From: Micropterix aruncella
Taxonomy: Eukaryota; Arthropoda; Insecta; Lepidoptera; Micropterigidae
NCBI GenBank assembly: GCA_944548615.1
Contig: OX155952.1
Span: forward strand, 33,942,057-34,006,056
Direction of reading: 5' to 3'
Length of the DNA stretch: 64,000 bases
Shown here: in pieces, positions 1 through 11,972 of the stretch
Position numbering within the stretch: position 1 is the stretch's first letter
Layout: the number at the start of each line of letters is the position of its first letter
Program-made: the position numbers and the translations under genes
The notes under the pieces: generated by a model
Told to the model about the DNA's origin: nothing
Databases searched by the model: none
Seen by the model: only the letters and a program-made list of their open reading frames with translations

Positions 1-2
1 CC

Positions 3-894
3 TTTAAGGTAATAACTAGGCAGCAACTGAGGATCACCTGTAATAGCATAGACACCTATAAAATATTGATCAAAGTGATAAGAGAAAAGGGTCTAATAGG
101 CCATACCTTCACCCAGAAAGACGAAAGGCCATTTAGGATCGTCATCCGGAATCTTCATCCAACCACTCCACACGAAGCAATCAGAGAAGCAATCGAAGAA
201 ACCGGCAATTCAGTGAAAGGCGAAATTATAAATGCCCGGTATGGACCCAATAAGATTGCACTTTCCACATTTTTTGTCAACTTAGAACCGAGTCCAAATA
301 ACAAGACAGTTAAAAGCCTAAGATACATCTACAATACGGCAGTAACTATTGAGGATCCCAAAAAAAATAACAGTAATTGTCCAGTGTAAGCGATGTCAGC
401 AATTTGGTCATTCTAAGAACAATTGCATGAGACCATTTAGGTGTGTTAAGTGTGCTCAAGGCCACAACACGATAGAATGCCCTAAAAAAGACAGGAGTAC
501 TCCGGCTAAATGTGCACTCTGTCAAGGAAACCACCCGGCAAACTATAAAGGCTGCCAAATATACCTTGAAATACATAAAAGAAAACTGTCAAGAGGACAA
601 CAGACAGAACGCCCTGCCAAATCTACAACGAAACTTCCACCACCACTACTATCCACAACTGCATACCCAGCACTAAATCCATCAAGAGCTACCCCTATTG
701 TATCAACTAACGAATTACCAATAAAAAGACATCCCAAAACTGCTGCACTTGCTGTAAGGAATGAAGAGAATCCCGAACCCAATGAATTGATAATGCTTCT
801 TACAAAACAAGCTGAAAAAATCGACTTACTCATCCAACAACTGAGCACCTTAATGGGGCTAGTCACAACGCTTGTTAACAAACCATCGGTATAA
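3..894 (+). pseudogene. Jockey-like ORF1 (gag-like nucleocapsid protein), one frame break, 5' partial
   Basis: This gag-like protein would package the element RNA. The reading frame is open from base 3 to 389 and resumes in another frame from about 349 to 894. The switch falls at an eight-A run near 359-366, so a single-base slip in the homopolymer is the simplest cause. The upstream part carries an RNA-binding-like region (KVIREKGLIGHTF, then RPFRIVIRNLHP). Three zinc knuckles follow at about 382-545: C-x2-C-x4-H-x4-C, C-x2-C-x3-H-x4-C and C-x2-C-x3-H-x6-C. This trio is typical of Jockey ORF1. The C-terminal part is Ser/Thr/Pro-rich. The stop at 892-894 overlaps the open ORF2 frame by 16 bases. 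The break could be a sequencing slip, a real mutation or, less likely, programmed. Confidence 0.85.
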
Positions 895-3572
895 GCCACC
901 TCAGAATTGCTACTTGGAATATAAACGGGTTAACCCCGAATAGACAAGAAGCAGAAATGCTACTCACAACTAACAAATTGGATATCCTGCTTGTATCAGA
1001 GACCCATTTTACTCTACAAAGTTGTCTGCGAATTCCAGGTTTCTCTATTTACAACACTCTTCATCCAGATGGAACAGCTCATGGAGGGACTGCAGTCATA
1101 ATTAAGAACTGTATAAAGCATCATGAACTCCCGGAATACAAAACTTGTCAAATTCAGGCCACATCTATTCTAGTGGAAGACCTGCTTGGCAACCTTACAA
1201 TTACATCAGTATATTGTCCGCCTAAGCACAAGATAAACGAAGCTATGTTTTCTCAAATTTTCAATAACCTTGGTGGTAGATTTTTAGCTGGAGGCGATTG
1301 GAATGCTAAACACACTTACTGGGGATCTAGGCTTACATTGACAAGAGGTCGGGAACTGAAGAAATGTATTGACAATAATGCACTCAATATTTTGAGTTCA
1401 GGGCAACCAACATACTGGCCTACCGACAACAAAAAAATACCAGATCTTCTAGACTTCTTCATTATAAAAGGAATTTCCCACCTCTACCTGAGTGCAGAAT
1501 CCTGCCTAGATAGCACATCGGATCACACACCAGTGATAGCTATAGTCAGTACGTCAGTTATCCACCATGACAAAGTTCAGCATCTTCATAATAAGAACAC
1601 TGACTGGGAATGTTTCCGAGATTATTTAGGTGCTAATATCGACTTGAAGATCCCGTTAAAAAATGATGAGGATATTGAGGATGCTACCAGATACTTCACA
1701 AACCTTATTCAAGAAGCAGCTTGGAAATCAACACCATACCAAAAGCCGAAACATGAAGGTCAGAACTATCCACTAGAAGTCAAATACAAGATAGCCGAGA
1801 AACGTCGACTACGACGCGTGTGGCAAACAAGCCATCACCCAACAGATAAGTGTGCTTTAAATCGAGCGGCAAAAGAGCTCAAGAAAATGATTTCATTTAT
1901 CAAAAATGAAACCTTCAAACGACATTTGGAATCTCTCTCGGCAACTGAAAAAGATGACTACTCCCTATGGAAAGCCACTAAACACTTCAAACGACCTCAG
2001 CAATTAATCCCTCCTTTAAAGATATCGGATAACCACTGGGCACGAAGCGACAGTGAGAAAGCTGAATTGTTCGCACAATTTCTGGAAGGCGTCTTTAAAC
2101 CCAATGTTGCCCCAGTAGACGCTAGTGAAAAAGAGATTGACGAGGAATTGGAATGTGATTTCCAAATGAGCATGCTTCCAAAACCTGTAACTCCTGCTGA
2201 AATATGTCAGGAAATAAGAAATCTTAAAATGAAGAAGGCTCCAGGATTTGATCTGATAACTCCCAAAATATTGAAAGAACTTCCTAGAAAAGGTATCGTG
2301 TTCTTAACTATCCTTCTCAATGGGGTCATTAGAACATCTCATTTTCCGCGTCTTTGGAAGGTGTCACAAATAATAATGATCCACAAAAAAGGGAAATCCC
2401 CGAATGAGGTTGCATCATACAGGCCTATCAGCCTATTACCGATACTTTCAAAATTATGTGAAAAAATCCTTTTAACAAGATTGAAACCAATTCTCGAGGC
2501 TCAAAAAATTGTACCAGACCATCAATTTGGATTCAGAAGTGAGCACTCCACTATTGAACAAGTACACAGAGTGTCTAAGGAAATAAGACAATCGCTAGAA
2601 AAAAAGCAATACTGCTCTGCAGCATTCCTAGACATTCAACAGGCGTTCGATAAAGTCTGGCACAAGGGACTACTATACAAAATTAAAAAATGGCTTCCTC
2701 ATACATTGTATAGTATCTTCGAATCATACCTCACCAACAGAATCTTCCAAGTCGTCCAACGAGAAGCAGCCTCGAACTTCTATGAGATAAAAGCTGGTGT
2801 GCCACAAGGATCGGTATTAGGACCTGTTCTCTACACAATTTTCACATCTGATCTACCTCTAACTCAGGGCGTAACTACCGCCACATTTGCAGACGATACA
2901 GCCATCCTGGCTAGTAACTCTGACTCGCAAGTTGCCTCCTATATGCTCCAACTGGAATTAAATCAGGTCTATCAGTGGCTGAAACGTTGGAGAATCAAGG
3001 CTAGTGCAGCCAAATCCCAACACATTACTTTTACTCTGCGGAGAGGCGATTGTCCAACAGTGAAACTGGGAGAAGACATACTACCCCACAACAACTGCGT
3101 CAAATATTTAGGCATGCACTTGGATAGACGTCTCACCTGGAAAGACCACATCAAAAATAAAAGGACTCAATTGAATACTAAATTCTCAAGTATGAACTGG
3201 CTGATAGGACGTGGCTCATGCCTATCCCTAGAAAACACGATGCTAGTTTATAAGGTGATCCTTAAACCGATATGGACTTACGGCATCCAACTATGGGGCA
3301 CAGCCAGTGACTCCAACGTAGAAATCCTTCAGCGATACCAGAACAAAGTTCTGAGGTCCATAGCAAACGCCCCATGGTTCACCCGGAACAGTGAGATCCA
3401 CGAACACCTCAAAATGCCGACGGTTAAGGAAGAACTGCAAAAGTACAGTGCAAGATATAAAATGACACTGGTAGGACACGTGAATGCCCTAGCCTCAAAC
3501 CTAACAAACGTAGGTGAAAATATAAGAAGGTTAAAACGCTTTGATGTGGCAGACCTGATTGACAGACACTGA
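879..3572 (+). CDS. Jockey-like ORF2: endonuclease-reverse transcriptase
   Basis: ORF2 nicks target DNA and copies the element RNA by target-primed reverse transcription. The first ATG is at 957 (871 residues from there), but the conserved endonuclease start (RIATWNING) is encoded before it, from about 903. The frame is open from 879 and has no ATG in that stretch, so the true start codon is lost, non-AUG, or depends on ORF1 translation. The endonuclease shows SETHF, GGDWNAKHTYWGS and SDHTPV. The RT shows KKAPGFDLITPKIL, YRPISLLPILSK, QFGFR, LDIQQAFDKVW (near residue 556 from the ATG), GVPQGSVLGP and FADD (near residue 643). YLGMHLD and a C-terminal tail follow. No internal stop is present, so this copy is probably fairly young. 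Confidence 0.92.
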   Translation, partial: QTIGISHLRIATWNINGLTPNRQEAEMLLTTNKLDILLVSETHFTLQSCLRIPGFSIYNTLHPDGTAHGGTAVIIKNCIKHHELPEYKTCQIQATSILVEDLLGNLTITSVYCPPKHKINEAMFSQIFNNLGGRFLAGGDWNAKHTYWGSRLTLTRGRELKKCIDNNALNILSSGQPTYWPTDNKKIPDLLDFFIIKGISHLYLSAESCLDSTSDHTPVIAIVSTSVIHHDKVQHLHNKNTDWECFRDYLGANIDLKIPLKNDEDIEDATRYFTNLIQEAAWKSTPYQKPKHEGQNYPLEVKYKIAEKRRLRRVWQTSHHPTDKCALNRAAKELKKMISFIKNETFKRHLESLSATEKDDYSLWKATKHFKRPQQLIPPLKISDNHWARSDSEKAELFAQFLEGVFKPNVAPVDASEKEIDEELECDFQMSMLPKPVTPAEICQEIRNLKMKKAPGFDLITPKILKELPRKGIVFLTILLNGVIRTSHFPRLWKVSQIIMIHKKGKSPNEVASYRPISLLPILSKLCEKILLTRLKPILEAQKIVPDHQFGFRSEHSTIEQVHRVSKEIRQSLEKKQYCSAAFLDIQQAFDKVWHKGLLYKIKKWLPHTLYSIFESYLTNRIFQVVQREAASNFYEIKAGVPQGSVLGPVLYTIFTSDLPLTQGVTTATFADDTAILASNSDSQVASYMLQLELNQVYQWLKRWRIKASAAKSQHITFTLRRGDCPTVKLGEDILPHNNCVKYLGMHLDRRLTWKDHIKNKRTQLNTKFSSMNWLIGRGSCLSLENTMLVYKVILKPIWTYGIQLWGTASDSNVEILQRYQNKVLRSIANAPWFTRNSEIHEHLKMPTVKEELQKYSARYKMTLVGHVNALASNLTNVGENIRRLKRFDVADLIDRH

Positions 3573-3713
3573 CACTAGAGCAGTCAATTAATATTAAGAG
3601 GAGACTCTTCGAGGGAGGAGTCATCTTACACGCCTTCAACTCAACAATACATCTGATTATGGTCTTAATGCTGCGACCGATTGCAGATAGAAATCAATTG
3701 AAAAAAAAAAAAA
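3573..3713 (+). other. 3' UTR and poly(A) tail of the Jockey-like element
   Basis: A short untranslated region after the ORF2 stop, ending in 13 adenines (3701-3713). It marks the 3' end of a LINE insertion. Confidence 0.8.
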
Positions 3714-3799
3714 TATCCCTGGTGACGAGTTCGCCCCTCCCTAGTTGACACCTCCAAATGATTGAGAGGCATATTATTAAAAATTTCAAAATATTACCG

Positions 3800-4725
3800 C
3801 AGTGTAACTAGAGCTACGAGTGAGAGGCAGTTTGACAACGAAAGTCGCCGCTTAGAGCAATCCCGAGGTGTGGGGCGTCGAGCTGTAGGGGGAATCTGCT
3901 CGCACAAAGCGCTTAGTGAGACGGTGAGCTGGCGACATGTTGACGATATCGAACCTGCTTACAATAATTAATTATACCTGCTGCTTCAAGGTAGGCGGCA
4001 TTTCAAACAAATCAAAGGCGCCCAAGCAATCAAAGTTCAAACGATCCGTTGGCCAGTGAGGTGGTGTCGACTACAACGGGCGAAACCGTCACCCCAGACT
4101 GATATAACGATATGTGATCATTCTTTCAGCCGTGGAATGAGCGTGAAAGACTTAAACAATAAAAATCTACTATCTAGCTATGCCAACATGCCCCATAGAG
4201 GCCAACGCCTTAAGGCGAGGCACCGGGAAAGGTACACAGCGGGCAACCTCGCCCCCTGTCTATCAGTTCGGCAGGATATTTCCGTCTGGAATCAGGATAC
4301 CTCTTTCCTCACGACTGGTTAGATGACTGTAGTCGCTCAAGTCGCGTCCTCTACCTGCTGTATTTCAGCAGTAATTCAATAGGAATTTATCGCGAACCTG
4401 GGCGCGCTTTGCCCGACATACCACTCGGAATCGGATGGCATCCACCCCCGCTGCTTAGGAGACTGTATATTTTTAGTAAGTCTCCAGATTTCTTCAGCAA
4501 TTAGTCAGAATGCACACCCGAGTGGCGTCGCCGAACGGTGCGCAAGCCGTCAATTAGCGCCGGGAGGCAATCTCACCAGTAGAAACCGAACCACTAGTCG
4601 CGAGAGTCTTACCTGGGGTAGTCTTTCACACGAGGAGGCTTCTGAATAAGAGCTGAATCGTGAGTTTTGCCGATCCAAGAACAAATCGGATTTTATGGCC
4701 CAAGCTGCACGAAACCGCTAACGTC
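3800..4725. repeat. GC-rich dispersed repeat family, copy 1
   Basis: Much more GC-rich than its surroundings and related in several blocks to 12300-13200, 13215-13390 and 48357-48720. Shared landmarks are GTCGACTACAACGGGCGAA (near 4069), CTAGCTATGCCA (near 4174), AGAGGCCAACGCCTTAA (near 4196), TTTGCCCG, and TTAGTCAGAATGCAC followed by CGAACGGTGCGC (near 4500-4545). I see no consistent reading frame. It may be a GC-rich LINE 5' region or a non-autonomous DNA element; I do not recognise the family. Confidence 0.6.
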
Positions 4726-5014
4726 AGGTAGAGGCTAAATAAAAATCGTCAGGTAGTAGACTAAATAAAATAACACGTATTTTCCAAAAACAAAGTTTTT
4801 GTATTTTGTGATAGTGAATTCACGACGAGAATCGACGGCACATAACTGTCTCATAACGGAATTTCATATTAACAATATTCGCAATTCTTGCACAAACTGA
4901 AAACACAAAATGTAATTAAAAGACGAAATATGTCTCAGTGGAGTCATCTTGCTTCAAAAACCTCGAAATTTTAAAATCCTTTTGACCAAAAAGTATTAAA
5001 TATGCCACCCTTCG
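4726..5014. other. AT-rich stretch, nothing identified
   Basis: AT-rich non-coding sequence between two repeats. No ORF, motif or repeat match seen inside the window. Confidence 0.5.
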
Positions 5015-5165
5015 TAATCACCACTTGAATAACTCTATAACTACCTAATAGCATTGATTATATAGCGTATTAGATTGCTTTAAGTCGTACTATGATTTGG
5101 CATCCAGTATTTTACTACTAAATGCAAAAAGTAAAAAGCACTCATAGTTCTAAAAAAATAATAAT
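5015..5165 (+). repeat. Short dispersed repeat F, copy 1
   Basis: Resembles 50843-50985 on the same strand and 58320-58480 on the opposite strand. Shared blocks are GATTATATAGCGTATT, a GTAGTACTA-like block, GGCAnCTAGGATTTTACTAC and CTCATAGnT. Family unknown, probably a SINE- or MITE-like element. Confidence 0.55.
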
Positions 5166-5640
5166 CTTTATTATTATATTCAATATGGTGACAATCATGG
5201 TATAAAACTGGCGGTTGATAGAACTCATAACGTTATAAAATACGGAATAAAATAATAGTATAATGACGCATGAATTTTTAAATCGCAGCTTCTATTATCG
5301 CTCTAAACGGCATACAATACAGTATAAATTAAAAATATAATTACACACGAATTTTAAACCGTTGCTCCTACCTTTTTAATATTATTTACATCTAGATTGC
5401 AATTTTTAATTTGGTAGACAGGTTTCCATACTTAATAATTGCGCAATTTAAGATTCAGATAGATTATCAAATGGCATTTTATCTCTCTGTATTATTTCTG
5501 TGATGTAATCAGCCTATATACAAAAATGTGATAGATGAGAAAATGCGATAAATGGCAATTCAATGTTATTATTATTACCATTGCTTAAAATATTGGGTTT
5601 TTATAATCATACAGTCGTTTAAAAAAACTATTCATTTTCA
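5166..5640. other. AT-rich stretch, nothing identified
   Basis: Strongly AT-rich, non-coding, with short poly(A)/poly(T) runs. No supported feature. Confidence 0.5.
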
Positions 5641-5785
5641 ATGCTATTATAGAACGTTAAATAAATTGCTATTAGTTTCGCCGCCAATGCTAACAGAGCC
5701 ACCTGAATTTCGCCGGCGCATAAGGGTTGCCAAAATGTTCTATGGAGTTGAGCAATCTAATATGGATAGGAAGAGTTTTTAATTG
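5641..5785 (+). repeat. Short dispersed repeat G, copy 1
   Basis: Shares GCTATTAGTTTCGCCG followed by an AATGCTA block and GTTGCCAAAATG with 48740-48910 (same strand). It also matches the reverse complement of 57640-57800. Three copies in one window mark it as a dispersed repeat of unknown class. Confidence 0.6.
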
Positions 5786-5851
5786 ATGATATCCTTATAG
5801 CGAGTGAATCAGTAGATACGATAAACTAAGCAACTTTTAATAAAATAAAAA

Positions 5852-5932
5852 AAGCGCTATCTAGTGGTAGGCAAAATATCGCTTATATTGTTTATTAGTG
5901 ATGTTTTACCTATCGCTAGATGGCGCAGCGCG
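5852..5932. repeat. Hairpin-forming MITE-like element
   Basis: Two ~27-base arms, GCGCTATCTAGTGGTAGGC... and the inverted GCGCCATCTAGCGATAGGT..., enclose about 27 bases. Arms match at most positions with about five or six mismatches. This is a foldback or MITE layout. No clear target duplication is visible. Confidence 0.6.
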
Positions 5933-5935
5933 CTC

Positions 5936-7458
<1,523 letters not shown>

Positions 7459-8135
7459 GCCTTCAATTGAGACGAATTAAGCGAAAAAATAAAAAAATAA
7501 ACTATTGATCACTTCGGCAAAGCCGTTTTATAAATGAAAGTGACATTACGAAATAATTCAAATTTCGAATGCTACCAACATTTAAAATATGATACAATTG
7601 GCTGAGTTTGTTATCAACGAGCCATTAAATCGAAATAAAAATAAAAAAACCTCCATATGCTCAATGAAATGAAAGAAGAAACTTCAATCTTAATTTCTGG
7701 CAGAGAAGCTTATAATAAAGATTGTATAATGTTATCAAAATAGGGTAAACCTATATAAAATTGTATAATATAAAAACATATAAAGAAACATTGTAGAAAA
7801 CAGTATAATATTGTTATATTTGATAAGGAAGAAATCTGTTTATAGGATGATGTTTTTATTTAAAATAAAATTAGTAAAAGCTACTTAAAAAGTAGCGAAG
7901 GAAATCCCAGCTTGTATTGGGAAATGCTTATGTTTGATTGAGATATACTTACGGATGTGCACGACTTTCGACGGTGCAATGCAGACTTCAGATGACAACG
8001 ATTCTAAAAATACCACACATTTGTAAATCGGTTAAAGCGTTTAGAAGTTATGGTGGAATAAAGAAACGGAAAACATACATAGATGAAGCCTGAAGACATT
8101 ACACTTATTTTTTGTTGGGCAGTCGTATAATAATA
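7459..8135. repeat. Dispersed repeat S, copy 1
   Basis: Two blocks match 46745-47300 but in swapped order. 7565-7800 resembles 47078-47290, and 7840-7985 resembles 46750-46900 (shared TTGGGAAATGCTTAT and TTTCGACnGTGCAATG). The 3' part, 8010-8130, matches 54880-55000 (GGTGGAATAAAGAAACGG, then TTGTTGGGCAGTC). It looks like the 3' region of a retroelement family or a permuted tandem repeat. No coding capacity. Confidence 0.55.
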
Positions 8136-8150
8136 CAATGCATGGCCAAA

Positions 8151-8185
8151 AATCAATTAATTAATTCTAAATTAATTAATTGATT
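8151..8185. repeat. Perfect AT palindrome
   Basis: AATCAATTAATTAATT, three bases (CTA), then its exact inverted copy: 16-bp arms that could form a hairpin or cruciform. It sits at the edge of dispersed repeat S. Confidence 0.8.
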
Positions 8186-8189
8186 TAAT

Positions 8190-9278
8190 AATTGAAACCA
8201 TTACCGAAATTGTAGTCTACTCCGAGAGGAATTTCGAGAGAACTTTTCCAATGACTCATCAGTTTCTAAATAGTTCAAAGATAATAGCGAAGTTCGACGT
8301 TTCGAAATGTTTACAAGTCTAGACTGTGTATAGTGTAGAGGCGGAGCCATTCGCAGCCTTTAATTTATATCGGCAAGAAAGCGCGAATTGGAGCAGATGC
8401 CGATAAGAGGCTGAAAAGTATCTGAGGGTCGTCTCGCGAAGACTTCGAAATGTTTCGCCGAGCTGAGCGACGCACGAAATTAAACGATTTATCTGATGGC
8501 TCGTCTTGGCAACGTTTGTCTCCCTAAGCGCCTTCTCTGCCGCCGTAGCGGCGCGATAACGTCGCTCCCGTTCACTCAGACAGATTTCTCAAAAAGCACG
8601 GCAATTAGGTGACATCCCTTAGATGTATTTATGCCGTGCTCCTTTGCTCTGCTGATGGATATTACATTTCGCCGATTCAAGCATAAAGACAAATTCTCAT
8701 GTAAATATACGTTTGCTTAATGAAGAAGCTTGACGAGTAAATCGTCCGTAAAAGACGGAGTGACGTCTAACATAGTTTAACAATTGTACCTAATGCTATT
8801 AAAGACATGACATTCCTAGTTAGAGGCCGTGCAGGGGAGTTTCCTCTGCCCCTTAGCAGAACCTTTACAACTTTACTTTAATACTTTACAACTTCCTCGA
8901 CTTTACAACAAAATGAATAGTGTTTTTTCTGCAGGACTGGGATCTAGACTAATAAGTCACTGTTGTCTATGGGTCGACAGGAAACGGAGACAATAATAAC
9001 ATATACATTAAAATAACTCAGGAATTTTCAAATCTTTATAGTATTACTGAATATACATCTACAAGTATATGTGTATGTATATTTATAAATATTTATTTTG
9101 TGTAAGTATTTGTATATGTATGTATTTATTTAATTTTCATATTGTTACCTACTATTATATGTATACATATCTATTTATAGTTAGGATGGCTTTGTAAATG
9201 CAATTTTAATTTGAATTTCAATTTGACGTTTAATGATATTCTCTACCACCCCCCCTCCAACCCCAAGTTATTCAAGTT
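8190..9278. other. Non-coding stretch with a GC-richer core
   Basis: 8330-8640 is GC-richer and unlike any other part of the window, so it may be single-copy and possibly regulatory. The flanks are AT-rich, with GTATATGT-like words at 9060-9180. No ORF with a recognisable domain. Confidence 0.4.
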
Positions 9279-9521
9279 TTAACCCCTCAAATGAATGGCG
9301 ATTAGCTCGGGTTGCCTACGGCAAAATGTATATAAATTTATATTTACATTTACATTTACATAGAGCGGGGTTTACTATAGAGCTATAGCATTACTATAGA
9401 GCGGATTACTATAAAGCGGCGCACATTTACATTTATATTTACATTTATATAAATTTATATACATTTTGTATACATTTTGCCAAGGCATCCCTTAAGGGAC
9501 GCCTCACATTTGAGGGGTTAA
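9279..9521. mobile_element. piggyBac-type MITE with TTAA target duplication
   Basis: A 235-bp body (9283-9517) starts CCCCTCAAATG and ends CATTTGAGGGG, flanked on both sides by TTAA (9279-9282, 9518-9521). The arms stay imperfectly complementary for about 70 bases (GGCAAAATGTATA and ATATAAATTTATAT in both), so the element folds into a long hairpin. A TTAA duplication with termini starting CCC is the hallmark of piggyBac-mobilised elements. No transposase is encoded. Confidence 0.85.
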
Positions 9522-10181
9522 TAATTTATTTCCAATAACCTTATCTAGGTATTATACATATTACATTTCACATTAATATTAAAATTTAAAAAAAAAATAT
9601 TTGGAAATGGCCCTCTTACATTGGTTCAATACTTGTAACGCCAGTAAATACATGACATTCCTAGTTAGATTATAAGGGGCCATCCTAACGTATCGCGTTT
9701 TTAAAACATTCTCGATTTTCCTCTCTGGCGTGTTCCTGGTGTATCCACCCCTCAGGCCTCGATTGGCCGATATCGGCCACAAAACGGTTCAGCGTGACGG
9801 CCCCGTTTTAATTTTATTTTAATTTAATTTGTTTTATTTTATTACGTTTTATTATGTTAATATGTTTTATTTAAATTATGGATACAGTGGTTTGGCAGTA
9901 GTTAATGTTTTGGTGAAACAGTGTTATAATTCAATTTTTTTACTAATTTTTACTAAAAATAATTGGGACATCAACTTTTCAATCGGCTGAGAGGCCGAGG
10001 CCTGAAGGTTTAAATCCCATCCCTTCTTAATTATATACATTCTCCTATATTTCTCCCCCCTCCATTTATAAAGTACCTACAATTTATTACCGCTTCGACA
10101 ATATCTGCTATAAAATATTCAATAGTATTGCGGGTGTGTTCTCAACATAACGCAATCGTTTAATCTATCCGTGACAGGAAA
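9522..10181. other. AT-rich stretch, nothing identified
   Basis: AT-rich with TTTTATTTT words near 9810-9870. A GGTTTAAATCCC block near 10007 resembles a Pol III B box but has no matching tRNA or A box. Confidence 0.45.
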
Positions 10182-10435
10182 TCTTATATATAAAAATGAA
10201 TCGCCGTGCGTTAGTCTCGCAGGATCTCGGTTTTTTTTTTTAATTTTGTTTGGCTTGATTCAGGGGTGGTTTATAAAATAAAATATTTAGGAAATACTCA
10301 AAGAAACAACTGAAAATCGAAAAAATCGAAATTGGTCATTTTGGGAACATTGGCCACTTTCTAGATGGCTATCGCGGCGATCGTATTGTTTGACAGATTG
10401 AAATCCATAACTGTTAAGCATTCCGTACAATGAGT

Positions 10436-11090
10436 AAAATTTCAAAAAGTAAAAAAATGCGAAAGTCAACAAAGTCGCATAAGTCAAAAAAAATCAAAAA
10501 AGTCGAAAAAGTCGATAAAGTCGAAAAAGTCGATAAAGTTGAAAAAGTCGTAAATTCGGAAAAGTCGGAAAAGTCGAAAAAGTCGAAGAGGTCCAAAAAG
10601 TCGAAAAAGTCAAACAAGTCGAAAAAGCCAAAAAAGTAAAAAAAAGTCGAAAAAGTAAAAAAAGACGAAAAAGTCGAAAAAGTCGAAAGGTCGAAAAAGT
10701 CGGGAAAGTCGAAAAAACGGAAAAAGTCAAAAAAGTCGAAGGCAAAAAAGTCAAAAGTAAAAAAAGTAAAAAAAAAAACAAGAAGTCAAAAAAGTTGAAA
10801 AAGTATGAAAAATTGAAAAAGTCGAAAAAGTCGCAAAAATATAAAAAAGTAGAAAAAGTCGAAAAGGTCGTAAAAGTCGGAAAAGTCAAAAAAGTAAAAA
10901 AGTCAAAAAAGTCGAAAAAGTAAGAAAACTTAAAGTCGAAAAGTAAAAAATGACGAAAATGACGGAAAAGTTAAAAAAGCCGAAAAAGTAGAAAAAGTAA
11001 AAAAAGTCGAAAAAGTAAAAAAGTCGAAAAAGTCGGAAAAGTCGAAAAAGTCAAAAAAGTCGAAAAAGTAAAAAAAGTCGTTTTACAGTG
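10436..11090 (+). repeat. 9-bp minisatellite (AAAAAGTCG)n inside the Helitron
   Basis: Roughly 650 bases of imperfect AAAAAGTCG units with variants such as AAAAAGTAA and GATAAAGTCG. It lies between the Helitron 5' end and the ATG at 11100. One strand reads as Lys-Ser-Lys and the other as Phe-Asp-Phe, giving long but meaningless open frames. Expansion after element capture is the simplest reading. Confidence 0.9.
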
Positions 11091-11099
11091 TCCATTACA

Positions 11100-11972
11100 A
11101 TGTCGAGAAGAAGAGATAACATAGGTCGACGAAGTCAGTCAAATGTGCGGCAAGCTACTTCAAGTGCAAACCGCACTGATGTGAGATGATTCCACAATCT
11201 CGGTCGAAATACAAGACGATGCTGTTACTCCGAAATTGCTTGCAGTGGTGCCTAAGAATATGATCTACGGACTTAGCGAAGTTTATAACAACATCTCGCC
11301 CTGTATGCTCGATAGTAACTGTTCCAGGCGTTACCCGAGAGACCTGATTGCTAACACCATCACAGGCAATGACGGATACCCATTGTATCGTCGCCTATCA
11401 GTTGCGGACAATGGGCGATCTGCAGTTGTGAAGTTCAAAGGGCAAGATGTAAATGTGGTCAATCGTTAGATTGTGCCTTATTGTCCAAGGCTTTTAATGT
11501 CCAAGCGTAAATCAATGTGGAAAACTGCAACTTTATCAATCCGATAAATTACATATACGTAAAATAAAGCGATATGGCTGTTTTCGCTGTGAGGAATTCA
11601 AACGAGGTGTATCTCAGTATCAGACGTGTCGCTAAGTCAGCAGCAACGAGGCGATTTGGCGCATCTTTTCCTTTGCGACATTCGAAAGACAATCTACAGT
11701 CGTACACTTGGTAATTCTGGAAAGCGGAATTTAGATTCCCCGTGCGTCTGGCCATCACGATGACAAATCACGCGTGTTGGAAGTCTGCGGAATTAACTTG
11801 GAATTTCCGTATTTCGCGCATGGACAACTGTATGTCCCGTGTTCGCCAAGCCATCGGTCTGAAAGTCATCATTTTTGTTTATTTACGCGCCGGAAAACAA
11901 AACGAAAAACATATTTTATCAGAATGTTTTGTGTTTAATGTGAACTGCATTTACCTATATATTATCATGTAA
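11100..11972 (+). pseudogene. Helitron Rep/helicase remnant
   Basis: An ATG at 11100 starts a short basic peptide (MSRRRDNIGRRSQSN) that soon stops. From about 11225 a frame encodes a Rep-type segment with MIYGLSEVYNNISPCM, RRYPRDL and ITGNDGYPLYRR, typical of the Helitron N-terminal (HUH nuclease) region. It stops at 11467-11469. The next ~250 bases still resemble Rep in shifting frames (INVEN, SDMAVF). From about 11725 the sequence resembles the extreme C-terminal helicase motif (FPVRLAITMT, then VCGINLEFP and HGQLYV in another frame). The middle of the helicase is missing. At least three stops or frame changes are present, so the copy is dead. Confidence 0.85.

Larger units (their letters stand above)
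1..3713 (+). mobile_element. Jockey-like non-LTR retrotransposon, 5' end outside the window
   Basis: A LINE running from the left edge of the window to a 13-base A-run at 3701-3713. It holds a gag-like ORF1 with three zinc knuckles, an ORF2 with an endonuclease and a reverse transcriptase, and a short 3' UTR. The order ORF1, apurinic-type endonuclease, RT, short UTR and poly(A) is that of the Jockey superfamily. ORF1 is already open at base 3, so the 5' end lies outside the window. I cannot see target-site duplications because only one end is present. Confidence 0.9.

Noticed and set aside
9990..10025. Possible tRNA or SINE Pol III B box
   Set aside because: GGTTTAAATCCC stands alone; no A box at the right distance, no cloverleaf and no tail.
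10414..10889. Lys/Ser- and Phe-rich open frames at the Helitron minisatellite
   Set aside because: Products of the 9-bp repeat, which is a multiple of three; no start context or domain.
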